Shown one piece after another: positions 47,958 to 58,897 of a stretch of 64,000 nucleotides of DNA. The position numbers and the translations under genes were made by a program. Under the pieces are notes generated by a model. It saw only the letters and a list, made by a program, of their open reading frames with translations. It was not told the DNA's origin and searched no databases. Every line of letters starts with the position of its first letter. Positions within the stretch are counted from its first letter, which is position 1. The stretch covers positions 38,177,178-38,241,177 of the forward strand of contig CP141143.1 in assembly GCA_035235625.1 (NCBI GenBank). Direction: 5' to 3'. This stretch comes from Saururus chinensis (lineage: Eukaryota; Streptophyta; Magnoliopsida; Piperales; Saururaceae).

Positions 47958-50240
47958 TATCAAAATTTTCAAGCTCTTCATTATTTGTCAACAACAAATA
48001 GTTTAGACTAGGAGGCCATGATGCTATCTACTTATGTTGTCCAATGAATGTCCATTGAAGAATTGTCTAAAGCCTTGTCTAAGCAGTTATGAATGAGTGT
48101 CATCATTTGAAGAGTATTTATTTGAGACCCAAGTTTCTTGATTGAAAAATTGAGGAGTTAGACCATCATGTTCTACAAAATCCTTATCAACTTGTGTTCC
48201 CTTTTGTAGGATATCTTGTCTTTGTGTAGTTCTAATTCATTGAGTTCAACTTCAATGCTTCTTAAGACATTCTTCTGCTAAAGATACCAAGGCATGTAAC
48301 TAGACCTATCACTACCATGGCCTATGAAATAATACTTAGAAGACTTAGCATCAAGCTTCCCTATATTTTCCTGTTCAATATGCACATAGAGGCACACCCA
48401 ACATACCTCCTTCCCAGTCAATATCTCTTTCGGTAATCCACAATCTAAGGAGTAAGACTGAGATTTTATTATCAGATACATTGTTGCATTAACTTCATCA
48501 GTCCAAAATTGTATTAGTAAACCCAAATAAAACATCATACTTCTAACACACTCTAGGGAGAACATGTTCATATGTTCTCCCACAAATATATTTTTGGGCT
48601 TTCTTGGTGTAGCCAAGAGTCTCATAATCCTTTTTTTTTTGTCAAACAAGGATTGAAACTCTCTGTGACAAAACTCACCACTATTATTAGAATTTAAACA
48701 TTTCAGTTTTAAACCAATTTGATTCTTAACATGGGATTTCCATTTCACGAAGACATCAAATACATTTGATTTCAAAAAATAAACACAGAATTTTTTGGAT
48801 GCATCATCAATGAAAGTAACAAAATAAACAACACCAGCAAAAGAGGATACTTGAGGTTGACCTCTTATGTTATTATGCACCAGCTCCAATGATTATGATT
48901 TCTAGCGTAAATAACTTTGGTGATTGACATGTTTTTCTGCTTGCCATAACATATTCCTCACATAAGTCTTGATCAATACACTTCAATCCTTGTAATTTTG
49001 CATTGTTCATCAAAACTGGTATTCCCTTCTCACTAATGGGCTCAAGGCTCCTATGTCATAGGATAGAATTATCTCCATATCATTTTATTGTAAATAAATC
49101 ATGGCTATTTAAAGACATATATAATGTCTTTAATTTTTTCCCCTTAGCCAAGACCATAGCACCTTTAGTAATATTTCAGATGTTACCAACAAAGGTAGTA
49201 GCTAAGCCACACACAGCCAATTGATAAATAGAAATTAAGTTCCTAGTTTGGCGAGACACATGTCACCCTCATTCAACAACAATATTGTCCCATTGTCTTG
49301 CACAGTTTTCCCATTACCCTTACTTACAATATAACATGCATTATCATCTCCTAAATATACCTTCTTATAATGACCATTGACATAAGTATTAAATAACTTT
49401 GTCTTAGAAGAAGCATAGAATGATACTAAAATCAACAACCCAAGAATCATTATGGGATGAAAGAGATAATAGCATGGACTCTACAACAAAATCAATAATA
49501 AAAACAGTATTTTTACCTCCTCAATTCTCATAGGTGCAATCTCCCTTGCCGTGAAGAGATTTCATTTTCCTTGATTGAATTTGCCGCAACCACCACATAG
49601 TTTTCCTCTTCCTTGATGCCAACCTCTAACATCATTGTTAATGTTGAACCAATTGGGATAGTCAACACTCTTCCTCCGAATCTCCTCAACCAAAAGAAGG
49701 TTTGTAATCTCATCAAACTTCATTTTTTTCTATGATGATAACTACAATATGTAATTACCAATGTCCCAAATTTTTCGTAAGGAATTCAAGAGTGCACTTG
49801 ACTTCACATCTTCATTGAATGAAATCCTTATTAATTTTAATTGATTCATAAGAGTACTCAAGGTGTTGAGATGATTTGGAACAAATTCATCCCCAAATAT
49901 CTTCAACTCAAATAACTTCTTCACTAGGTATACCTTTTTCGTAGTAGGGAGTTCATATAATTGTATCAAATCATAAAACAAGGCTTTAGAAGAAGTCACC
50001 TTCAACACATTGGAGGTAAACTATGTCATGAGAGTAGGTGCACAATCCTAAAGGATTTCCAATCCATAATTTTGCAATCATCCTTGAACATTTTTTTGGC
50101 TTCTTTCCCTCAATCGACAAACATAGATCCCTCTTATATAAATAGTCCTTGATTTACATTCATCAAAATGCAAAAATCTTGTAATTAAATTCTCAATCTT
50201 TATCTTCCCTTCACCTATCATTGTAGAAACATCCTAGAAC
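47958..50240 (-). pseudogene. Tork/TNT1-like copia: gag, protease remnant, integrase
   Basis: Minus-strand order is gag (50,008-49,742: LYELPTTKKVYLVKKLFELK and HLNTLSTLMNQLKLI, a UBN2-type gag helix region), a poor basic stretch (49,716-49,528), a protease remnant (49,450-49,235: LFNTYVNGHYKKVYLGDDNACYIVSKG) and an integrase core (48,889-48,278: LVHNNIRG, VTFIDDASKK, LKLKCLNSNNSGEF, HMNMFSLECVRSM, LGLLIQFWTDEVNA). In the family the second acidic site is SDN/GGE; here it is SNNSGE, so D is N. RT and RNase H are missing where the gypsy LTR begins at 47,957. On the right its 5' end was split by the gag-only gypsy element. Inactive. Confidence 0.82.
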
Positions 50241-50350
50241 TCCTAGTTGTTGGGAAGCGACCCCCCTTTTAAGTAATGTGCATAAATGATCGATCAACAT
50301 TGTGGGGAAAATATATGACAAGAGAAGACACAAGATTTAATGTGGTCTAG

Positions 50351-51175
50351 TGTTAGCCCCTTAACTTGGCGAATGGGAAACGGGGGTGGCCCCCTAAACT
50401 TGGTAGCGAATAGCTGAGTTGTTTGGGCGATGGACAGCCTAGGCAAGCCCTTTGGGCATGGAAGGATGCTGGAGCAGCGTTGGAGGTGTTCCAGACGAGC
50501 TACTCACCTTGCGGAGCAGGCTGAGTAGGAGTCCTTGCGCAAGCGGGACTCTCATGGCGAGCTAGGCGCCACATGCACTTAGGGACGGACTCCTAAGGCA
50601 GCTAAGACTCACTTATGCAGAGTCGCCACACTCCTAACTCAGGTAGGAGTCGAGGCATCTTGTTCCCTGGACGGATTAGACTCTTCGAGGCAGCAGGGTG
50701 CTGGATTGCTAGTCGAAGACAGACTCCCTATAGGTTTCCTCATTTGGGCTGGGGCGAACTGCTTGTTGGGCTGAGAGTTGGTGAGGGTGAGAACTCTTGT
50801 ATGGGTGGGTTATGTAACTCCTAGTAGCATAAGGCTGGCCTTTGGGCTGCAGTCTATATAAGGGAGAGAGCAAAAGCGGCCATGGCTGATTGAGGGGTGA
50901 CAATTATGTTCATGCATAGCTAACCAGGGTGCTGAGAGAGAGCTTTCAGCTTGGTGGATCAGCCATGCCCTCTCCCTGTCATTGTATTTTGATGGACTGA
51001 AATATATCTTGGGCAGAGCCCTTGCACTAGAGACAACATGTGGCTGTGTTGTTGTTGTTTGCTTGTACTTTCCCTTGTGCATAAGAGTGGGAAGGGACAA
51101 GATAGGCTGCTAGTTGTGCAGTGTAATCAGGCCGTCACCAGTGCGAACACTAGGATCATCTTCACACCCATGATA
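50351..51175 (+). repeat. 5' LTR of the gag-only gypsy element
   Basis: Starts TGTTAGCCCCTTAACTTGGC. TATA box (TATATAAGG) at 50,855. It aligns without large gaps to the 3' LTR but with many substitutions. ORF-like runs are artefacts. The base run after it (ATTGGTTCTATTACCGGG) should hold the primer site, but I cannot assign a tRNA. Confidence 0.88.
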
Positions 51176-51410
51176 ATTGGTTCTATTACCGGGATACCAA
51201 AAGGAGGTGAAAGCTCTGTAAGGACTTGGCGAACAAGTTGGCTGAAGGTTGCTGAGTCACTGGGATATTGGGAAGAGGTGAAGTCCTTGACGGGTTATTG
51301 CTAAACAGATTGGAGATCCATGCTGCGTGCTTACCTTACCTTGATGAGTTTTTAGAAAATAGAGAGTGTTGATGGTAGGCTCGATGTTGGCTTGAATTGC
51401 TGAGATTGAG

Positions 51411-51809
51411 GTGAAGGTGGATTCGATGGCTACAGCGAATGGGACATTGGCTGAAGTCCAAACCTCTCTGCATAACATCAATGAGCAGTTTGTCCTCTTC
51501 GACCAACAAGTGTCCCTACTTGAAGTCGCACTGCACCTTGACGAATCTCAAGAAGATAGTATGGCTGAAGAGACAGCCCATCTCACAACATTAGCGGTTG
51601 ATGTTGCTGTGACAATGGACTATCTCAGGCAGCGAGTGCAAAAGGTCGAGGAGGAAGCGGCAGCAAAGATTAGCGAGTTGGTGGATGAAGTGGTGGTGCT
51701 GAAACGAGCAGTCATCAACACTCCATCTCGAGATGGGGGAGAGTCCCCATCTCAGCAGGTTAAGAAGAAGGTAAGGTTGCATGAACAGAAGGCGATTGTC
51801 GTGGGGTAG
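51411..51809 (+). CDS. Coiled-coil N-terminal gag-like protein of the gypsy element
   Basis: A 132-codon frame from an ATG 236 bases after the 5' LTR. Heptad-rich helix: FVLFDQQVSLLEVALHLD and VAVTMDYLRQRVQKVEEE, then AAAKISELVDEVVVLKRAV. It ends with a Lys-rich tail and a stop. Plant gypsy gag proteins often have such a coiled coil before the core; here the core starts 1.3 kb later because another LTR lies between, so the two were probably one protein. No signal or membrane segment. Function is inferred from position only. Confidence 0.55.
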   Translation: MKVDSMATANGTLAEVQTSLHNINEQFVLFDQQVSLLEVALHLDESQEDSMAEETAHLTTLAVDVAVTMDYLRQRVQKVEEEAAAKISELVDEVVVLKRAVINTPSRDGGESPSQQVKKKVRLHEQKAIVVG

Positions 51810-52097
51810 CGGAGCGGACTACTCGTGATACGTGTTGGGGCGCACATACGTGGGAAAGTGTTGTATACGAGGTCTGCATGCATTATGGGAACTGCCCTTA
51901 GTATTACATATCATGTGTGCAGGCATTGTGGGGAAGGCCCACAACGTTGCGCAACATGTGTGTGCAATGTTGCACAGAAAGCACGCAACGATGCACACAC
52001 ATAGTTGTCTATGCTGGGACACATAGCCAACTAGCATATATTTGGATTCTTAAGATGTCCCCTCCTTATATAGTGTTAGAGGGTCCTTGGGAGTGTT
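51810..52097. other. Gap between coiled-coil frame and inner LTR, no gene
   Basis: GT/CA-rich, with GCATTGTGGG-like words and a small palindromic stretch (TTGCGCAACA...TGTTGCACA, about 51,944-51,977). It may belong to the inner insertion, whose left limit is uncertain. Confidence 0.4.
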
Positions 52098-53070
52098 TGA
52101 TGCACTGAAATAATGTTTAATAAAATATTTTCAAATTTCTATTTGTAATCCTATTTTGTGTTAATTCATTGCTGATTTGGGCTATTTATGTTTTGAATAA
52201 GTTAGTTGGACCTTAATTGAGTTTACATGTCTAAACAGGCTTCAACAAGATACAACTGGAAGAGGAAGTTAAGCCCAACTACCCAAAGCTATTTAAAAGT
52301 CAAGAATGGGCTCACAATGGTCTAACATGCATGGAATGGTCGAACACAACCTTGTGGACCCATTTGATTTGAGATTTGTATAAATAGAACTAAATTATGA
52401 AAGAAGTTGATTCGGATAGATTGACACAGCCTTAGTATTTTGATGATATTTTTTATGTATAATTCAGATTAATACGATTCTAGTGGCAATGGAAAGAAGA
52501 CTTCCGTGGCTACAAGTGTTATTTCAAGAAGAAATTCCAAATTCTAAAGATATAGGGGTCCAATCAGGTAATCAATCAGGATAAAATCTGGAAATATGAT
52601 TTGATTTTCCCCTTTGAAGCAACCCTTTCTTTTCCTATAAATAGAGGGGTGGACGTGATAGATGGGGCATTCTCTCCTCTTTGGAGCTCTCTTCTCCTAT
52701 TTCCTTCTCTCATTTTATATTTTTATTTTTAGTTTTATTGTAATGGCTTTCTAAAGCTCTTAAGCTAAGGTTAGGAATGAAGTTTGTACTTGATGTTTAA
52801 TAGATACTTTAATTCAAGTAAGTTCTTTATCATTTTAAATTGATGTTTTATATTTAAGGAGTTTATAATCTATATAATTATTTGATTCAACGTTGACGAA
52901 AGGCACGCTGAATGCTTATAATTCCCTATGATTATACACTTAATACTTTCACGTAGTAAACAATCAATTACTATTGTTCTATTTCAAAGTTCTTTAAAAG
53001 ATAAATTTTCCGAATGAGACAAATTTTACAAGTGGATAAATCCACTTGTAAAAGATAAATTACTATTGCA
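52098..53070 (+). repeat. Second LTR family, uninterrupted copy inside the gypsy element
   Basis: It matches, in the opposite orientation, the split copy at 25,830-25,468 plus 22,585-21,560. Markers are AATCCTATTTTGTGTTAATTCA, AAGCCCAACTACC, GTGGACCCATTTGATTTGAG and TTTTATTGTAATGGCTTTCTAAA; a TATA box (TATAAATAG) lies at 52,636. No internal coding sequence accompanies it. Ends are approximate and no target duplication is confirmed. Confidence 0.6.
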
Positions 53071-53117
53071 AGTGCTGCATGGCGGGCGTTCCCCAGGCAT
53101 CCCCGTGATAGTATGCG

Positions 53118-53789
53118 GGGACACAAGGAGCCAAGGAGATCGGGAACTTCCTATGGGATATGGAGAGTTATTTCTTGTTGGTCCATACCCTAGAGGAAGA
53201 GAAGGTCACGGTGGCAGCGATATATATTGGGGACGATGCAAAGCTGTGGTGGCTGACACAGTTGGAGGATGATGCAGTTGCGGGTTGGCCAAAGATAGGG
53301 ACATGTGATACGTTCAAGAGGGAGTTGCAAGCGCAATTCCATCCCAAAAATGTGTCTTGGATGGCTCGAGAGGTGTTGAGGAACCTCAGGCATACAGGAG
53401 CAGTACGGGACTATGTTAAGGAGTTTCAGTCACTAATTTTGGGTGTGACAAACATGAAGGAGGATGGCAAGCTCTTCTACTTCATGACGGGATTGCAAAT
53501 GTGGGCTCAGAATGAGCTGAGACGGAAGGAAATAGAGGGCCTTCCCATAGCGATTGTAGTGGCTGATAGCTTGGCGGATTTCAAACAAACTCCCCCTGAG
53601 CCAGCAAAGAAGAATGGGGAAGCAAAGTCATCCAACAAGGAGGGCAGCAAGGGTGGCAACAGTGGCAAAGTCAAGGGCATCAAGGAGTCTGGCCAAGCAA
53701 ACAAAGGTGGTTGTCGTTTCATATACAATGGACTTCACCGTGCCAAAGTCTGTCCAAAGTGGGAAAGGCTGAATCCACTTGTCGCTTAA
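53118..53789 (+). pseudogene. Ty3/gypsy Gag (retrotransposon gag core plus worn zinc knuckle)
   Basis: Capsid-type gag, open from about 53,118; the ATG at 53,160 gives 209 residues, but the family core starts earlier (AKEIGNFLWDMESYF), so the original start lies upstream of the inner LTR. Visible motifs: VTVAAIYIGDDAKLWW, TFKRELQAQFHPKNVSWMA, LRHTGAVRDYVKEFQSLIL and KLFYFMTGLQMWAQNELRR, the standard Retrotrans_gag pattern. A Lys/Gly/Ser linker follows, then CRFIYNGLHRAKVC. A CCHC knuckle would have Cys where Tyr stands, so zinc binding is doubtful. The frame then ends with no pol fusion. Confidence 0.85.
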
Positions 53790-54190
53790 GAAGAGAAGGA
53801 GGAATCTAAGCACGAGGAGGTAGCCTAGATGAGTCATTTTTAGCGAATCAGATGTGTTCGGTTGCTAAAGTCCCCATCTAAGGGGGCAACTTCAGGTCAT
53901 TGAGGATTTGAAGGAAGGAGGGGAGTGAACTCCCTAAGCCTTGACTAATCAAAATAGCTAAGGGGCCGACTGATGGAGAGGTTCGCAAGATTCAGGGGCA
54001 GCGGGTGTTGCCCAAACTTGGCCGAAGGATGACTTAGGCTGAATAAAAGATGACTTGGTCCTGGTGTGATGAGAAATGTTGGATACTTTTTTGATAGGTT
54101 CAACAAAGCGGAAGGCTAAAAGCTTCAATCGGTGCACCTGGGAAGTCAGGGGCTTCGACGAGGGCGTCGAAGAATCAAGTGGAGGAGGCA

Positions 54191-55019
54191 TCTTAGCCCC
54201 TTAACTTGGCAGATAGGAAAAGGGGGCGGCTACCCCCTAAACTTGGCAGTGGACATCTGAGTTGATTGGACGACGAACAGCCTAAGCAAGCCCTTTGGTC
54301 ATGGATAGATGCTGGAGCAGGGTTGGAAGTGTTCTAGACAAGCTACTCGCCTTGTAGAGCAAGCTGAGTAGGAGTCCTTGCGCAGGCGGGACTCTCGTGG
54401 CGAGCTGGGCGCCACATGCACTTAGGTACGGACTCCTAAGGCAGCTATGACTCACTTATGTAGAGCAGCCACACTCCTAGCTCGGGTAGGAGTCGAGGCA
54501 TTTTGTTCCCTGGACGGATTGGACTCTTTGAGGCAGCAGGGTGCTAGATTCCTAGTCGAAGACATACTCCCTACATGTTTCCTCATTTGGGTTGGGGCGG
54601 ACTGCTTGTTAGGCTAAGAATTGGTCAGGGTGAAAACTCTTGTATGGGTGGGTTATGTAACTCCTAGTAATATAAGGACCAACTTTTGGGATGAAGTCTA
54701 TATAAGGGAGAGAGCAAGGGCAGCCATGGCTGATTAAGGGGTGACAGTTATGTTCATGCACAATGAACCAATGTGTTGAGAGAGAGCTTTCAACCTGGTA
54801 GATCAGCCTTGCCCTCTCCCTGATATTATATTTTGATAGATTGAAATATAGCTTGGGTGGAGCCCTTGCACCAAAGACGACTTGTCGTTGTGTTGTTATT
54901 GTTTGCTTGTATTTTCCCTTATGCATACGTGTGAGAAGGGACGAGATAGGCTGATGGCTGCCAGATATAGTCAGGTCATCACGAGTGCGAACACTAAGAT
55001 CAACTTTGCGATCGTGACA
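54191..55019 (+). repeat. 3' LTR of the gag-only gypsy element
   Basis: Copy of the 5' LTR. It starts TCTTAGCCCC (TG changed to TC) and ends GATCGTGACA; TATATAAGG at 54,699. Many substitutions from the 5' LTR suggest an old insertion. Confidence 0.88.
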
Positions 55020-55024
55020 TCTAG

Positions 55025-58000
55025 CAATGTGTAACTAACCTCCATTGGTCACACATATCCACTATTTTAAAAAGAATTGTATAATAGAAGATTATAACTC
55101 CCAAATCGTCTCAACTCTTACGGTACAAGCTTTTTACACCATTGTCAATCCACCATTCGCCAATCTTTAGCAACCCTTTTATGGTCCAATATATGTTCAC
55201 AACAATATAAGCCTATTTAGAGAAAAAATATTAGAACAACCAACAAGAAATAATTCAATTCGGGTCAAATCCATGCCATATCATTGGGTGATCGATTGCT
55301 CTAAACTAGCGTTCGATTGCCTGCTGTTTGGCTCACAAGTAATAGACTTCCAATACCACGACTAATCAATCCCTTTGAGCACACGATCAATCATTCCTTT
55401 CAGACGTAGACTCTGGTGACCAAATAGATTAATTGCATTATATTAGGCCGTTTTCGATTTCTTCAACACGGTTCACAGAGTAGATGGACAGAGGTCTAGG
55501 GAAGTCATAGTTTGTGATTTATGCTTTGGTGGGCGTGCACTTCCTCATCTCAGAGTTGTATGTGTGTTGTCTATCAAATTTGGCAGCGGTTTTTCCACCA
55601 TAACGAGTTTTCAAAATCAATTTTTTGTAGGCAATTGGCCCCTTTAGAGCTTGTGCTTGGAGATTAGGATATTGGACAATCTACCATAATTGCGTTGTAG
55701 CATTTGCTGACCCTCTTGGAGATACCATCAGAGCTGCAGTTTGAAGTCCTCTATGGCAGATGTGTCTCTTGCACTTGCCATTGTCCCCAATCAATGTTTC
55801 TATTTATCTCTATCAGTTTAATTTTTTGGGTGGAAGGCATTTTTCCGCGTAACAATGTGATATACCGTAGGTTAGTAAATGTGCGTTTCTTTTGTTTATT
55901 TAGCTCATCACATAACGCTTTATAGTGTGCTCTAGTAATATGGTTATGCGTGTTTAGAAAAACACTTTTCGATAAAAAATAAAAAAATAGAACTATATTT
56001 ATGACATTCTAGATAATAGTATGTATGAGATGACATTGACTTATATTATTAATAAATAATAAATACCCTTATTGTACGTGAAAATTACAAAAATATTCTT
56101 GCCTATCTGTACTGCGAGGTACATAGTTTTATCTGAAATACTTTTATTTTACTGATTAAGAAATGGCATGTGAGACCAGGACCGATCTTGCTGAATTAAT
56201 GTCATCAGCTGGGATCGGTAATTTCAACAAAAAGAAAACGTTGTTACTGAATTGGCTGTAGAGCTTGCCACGGAAGGATTAAATAGAATTATAATTTGCT
56301 AACGTTACTATTGAAAATATGTGATGTTTGTAGCTTAATTATGTAAATGTGCACAAGCGTAATCCGTTTTATCTCCACATTTAGTATTACACATTAGAAG
56401 GGTCCGGTTAGAGCTCTTAATTGGAAACCAATCCGGAGAAGGATCCCATGAATGCATTCATTGTGAATTCATCTCGAACAAGTCATAGAAAGATATAGCT
56501 ACTGACCAATTCCTGTAGCGTATAATTTAAAGATGTAAAAGAACACGAATCATTCCAATTGCCTCCATGGAGATGCCCACTAAATTCCGTCCTTTCTGTC
56601 TCCATTGCGTTAGCTCCAACTCATCAACTCCTATACATAAAAACCAGCAAATGGTTGGGCCCCTTCTGATGATAACTCTGAATTGTCGACTCCGTACCCT
56701 CTCTAGCTCTCTCTATCTCTGTAATGCTCTCTGGGCTGATTGAATCCATGGATCGCAGTTTGGGTGGACTGGCACAAGAAGAAATCGTACTAAAAGAGAG
56801 TAATGCTGGAGCCTCCACATGGGGGTCAGCGGCTGCAGCTATACGTTTCCCTGTATTTATGGGTGAAATGTACTTTGCTCTCGCCCACAGTCACTTCTAC
56901 GTATAGCTATTTCCTTCTTCAACCTTCCTCTGTCCTTACTAGAGCTTGTCCACTCCACCGCTTTCTTTGGCTTCTCCCCAACTAACATCTCATTCAACAA
57001 TGTATCAAGTTCTTTTGACCTTCATCGCCTTCTTCAGCCCGAGTAAGCACTGTAACTTGGGAGCCCGCTCAACGGCATAGTAGTAAATATATGGGCAAAA
57101 ATGGGTACGCAGCCAAAGATGTTACAAATGGGTCAGAATACGGTGTCATTAACAAAAAAATTCATCAAACATTATTAATGCAATTTCTTAGGGTCTTCTT
57201 AAGTACTCTGACATTATAAGATATTATTAATCTATGCTTATGGACAAATCAAACGAGATGGAAGTTTCTACGTCCGTACTATCATTAAATGGAGGGTTGT
57301 AGACTTGCAAGAGCCAAGAAAGCCGAGAGAAGTCCAGCCGATGAGCCAGAGATATGACGGCATGAACAGTTAATTTTTAATTTGTGCAGTATAAACAGTG
57401 AAGTTGGTCAGAAATCAGCGAACAGAAAAGACAACGGCAATAGACATTGGTAGAGAGGAAGGGAGGGAAAGAGGATGGCAGAAAGGCAGAGAAAGAGAGA
57501 GCGAGGAAGACTAGATAACTCGTAGTAAGCCAAGCCGACCAGAAGGCGCGGCCACCGAAGCAAATGCCGGGATAGAAGAGCAAACGCCTTGCGTCGAAAG
57601 CAAGCAGGAACGTAGGGAGAGATAAAAACAAGATCAGCAGTAGTAGCATAACATTACAACTAATGGTTGGACAACAAGATCAAAACAATGGCATGGCCCT
57701 CTCTACAGCAATGAACACAGTTGAAACATGCAAACTCTCATCCCCTGCCCTTACTATATGTGTGGGAGACAGCCTCCATTCAATCCCTCTTACCTGTCCT
57801 TTTCACAATTTTTTTTACTTGATTTTTTTACTGTAGCTTCAAACCCCCAAGTCCCAAGAGGCAAAGACTATCCCCGTTTTCCATTAAAAAGACGAAACAA
57901 ACCCAGTAGTGCACTAAGCACGTGTTTCGGGGCAAGAGTTGTTGGTCATGTTCATCTGATGGCTCCGAAGAGGGGCACTTGGTCCCACTTTAAAGGACAA

Positions 58001-58560
58001 ATTAAGGCCATGTGATCCCACTTAATAAATTCTTACAGGGGCCAGCTTCCGTGCTGCAGGCCTACTCCGGCTCCGGCTCCAACTTTGGTTGTTGAATATG
58101 CGGTAGGCATGTTTGTGTTATGAGAGTACATGATTTACTTTTCAATTAAAGTGAATAGAAAATAGCCATGAAGATTACAAAAAAATTGCAACTTGTGTGA
58201 AAATTTTGGGCAAAAGTAAGCGCGGTCGTTTTGGACAATCAACGGCTAGTCTATTGGTGAAGCTTCATCAGCCAATTTTAGTTTTCCCCACGACCATGTT
58301 ACATGTACCGTGTTGATATTACATAATTCTCTCTCTGTTCTATATTAATAACTTCATTAAAGTTTTTTAAAATAAGTTAAAATTAATTTATTTAAAAAAC
58401 TCAATAGAATAATTAATTTAAGACATAAAAAAATATATAGTTATCGTGTCTGACATCTGAGTGTCATGTTAAAAGTCCTATGTAGCCTAAGTCTATGTAG
58501 CCTAGTAATGAGGTTCTGATCAGGGTTTAGTCAGGTAAATCCATATCTTTTCTAATCCCA
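55025..58560. other. Low-repeat intergenic DNA, no gene recognised
   Basis: The first 400 bases continue the copia remnant interrupted at TCTAG and hold a few CGATTG-type motifs (55,290-55,400). After about 55,700 no transposon signature is seen. Small open frames (for example 56,724-56,906 and 57,649-57,377) show no recognisable domain. An AGAG/GGGAGG-rich patch lies at 57,450-57,510. Confidence 0.5.
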
Positions 58561-58897
58561 CTTGCGCTTGATCTTTTGGCTCAGCTCAATTAATTGTGGG
58601 GTTTTCATATTTTGCTCCCACCCATCCCCACTTTATTGTTCTGCCTCCATACTGCTAGTTTATCGTATTTCCTCCCCCATCTCTGTACTTTTCAGTTATT
58701 TCCATATGTTGAGGTCATTAGGCCGCCTCTTCCCTCTCTCCGTTTCACTCTTTTAGGCTTTCCTTGTTATTTTTTCCTTGGTCCTAGCCAATTTATAGTT
58801 CATTTGCTCCCCTTCCTTCCCTCTGTATCCATATCTCTATAATAGTCCTTCAACTCAACTGCCCACCTCCTCTCCCCCAACTCATCAGCTCTTAGAC
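58561..58897 (+). promoter_or_regulatory. WIP gene promoter-proximal region
   Basis: Strongly pyrimidine-rich (CT-rich leader type, common near plant transcription starts) up to the start codon. Two weak TATA candidates: TTTATAG near 58,791 and CTATAATAG near 58,837. The start-codon context GACATGGC has G at -3 and +4, favourable. Start sites are inferred, not seen. Confidence 0.4.

Larger units (their letters stand above)
50346..55024 (+). mobile_element. Gag-only Ty3/gypsy element with both LTRs and TCTAG target duplication
   Basis: Two direct repeats (50,351-51,175 and 54,191-55,019) bound the element. TCTAG at 50,346-50,350 and 55,020-55,024 is a perfect 5-bp target duplication, so it is a complete insertion. 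The interior has a coiled-coil frame and a gag but no protease, RT, RNase H or integrase: only about 400 bp separate gag from the 3' LTR. A purine tract (AAGTGGAGGAGGCA) precedes the 3' LTR. It is non-autonomous and would need a partner's pol. It interrupts the upstream part of a copia. Another LTR (about 52.1-53.1 kb) sits inside it. Confidence 0.85.

Noticed and set aside
50615..51304. Small open frames of 64-96 codons
   Set aside because: They fall in the 5' LTR and leader of the gypsy element; similar frames recur in the 3' LTR by homology.
57377..57649. 90-codon hydrophobic frame on the minus strand upstream of the WIP gene
   Set aside because: Low-complexity (complement of an AG-rich patch) and no homologue recognised.
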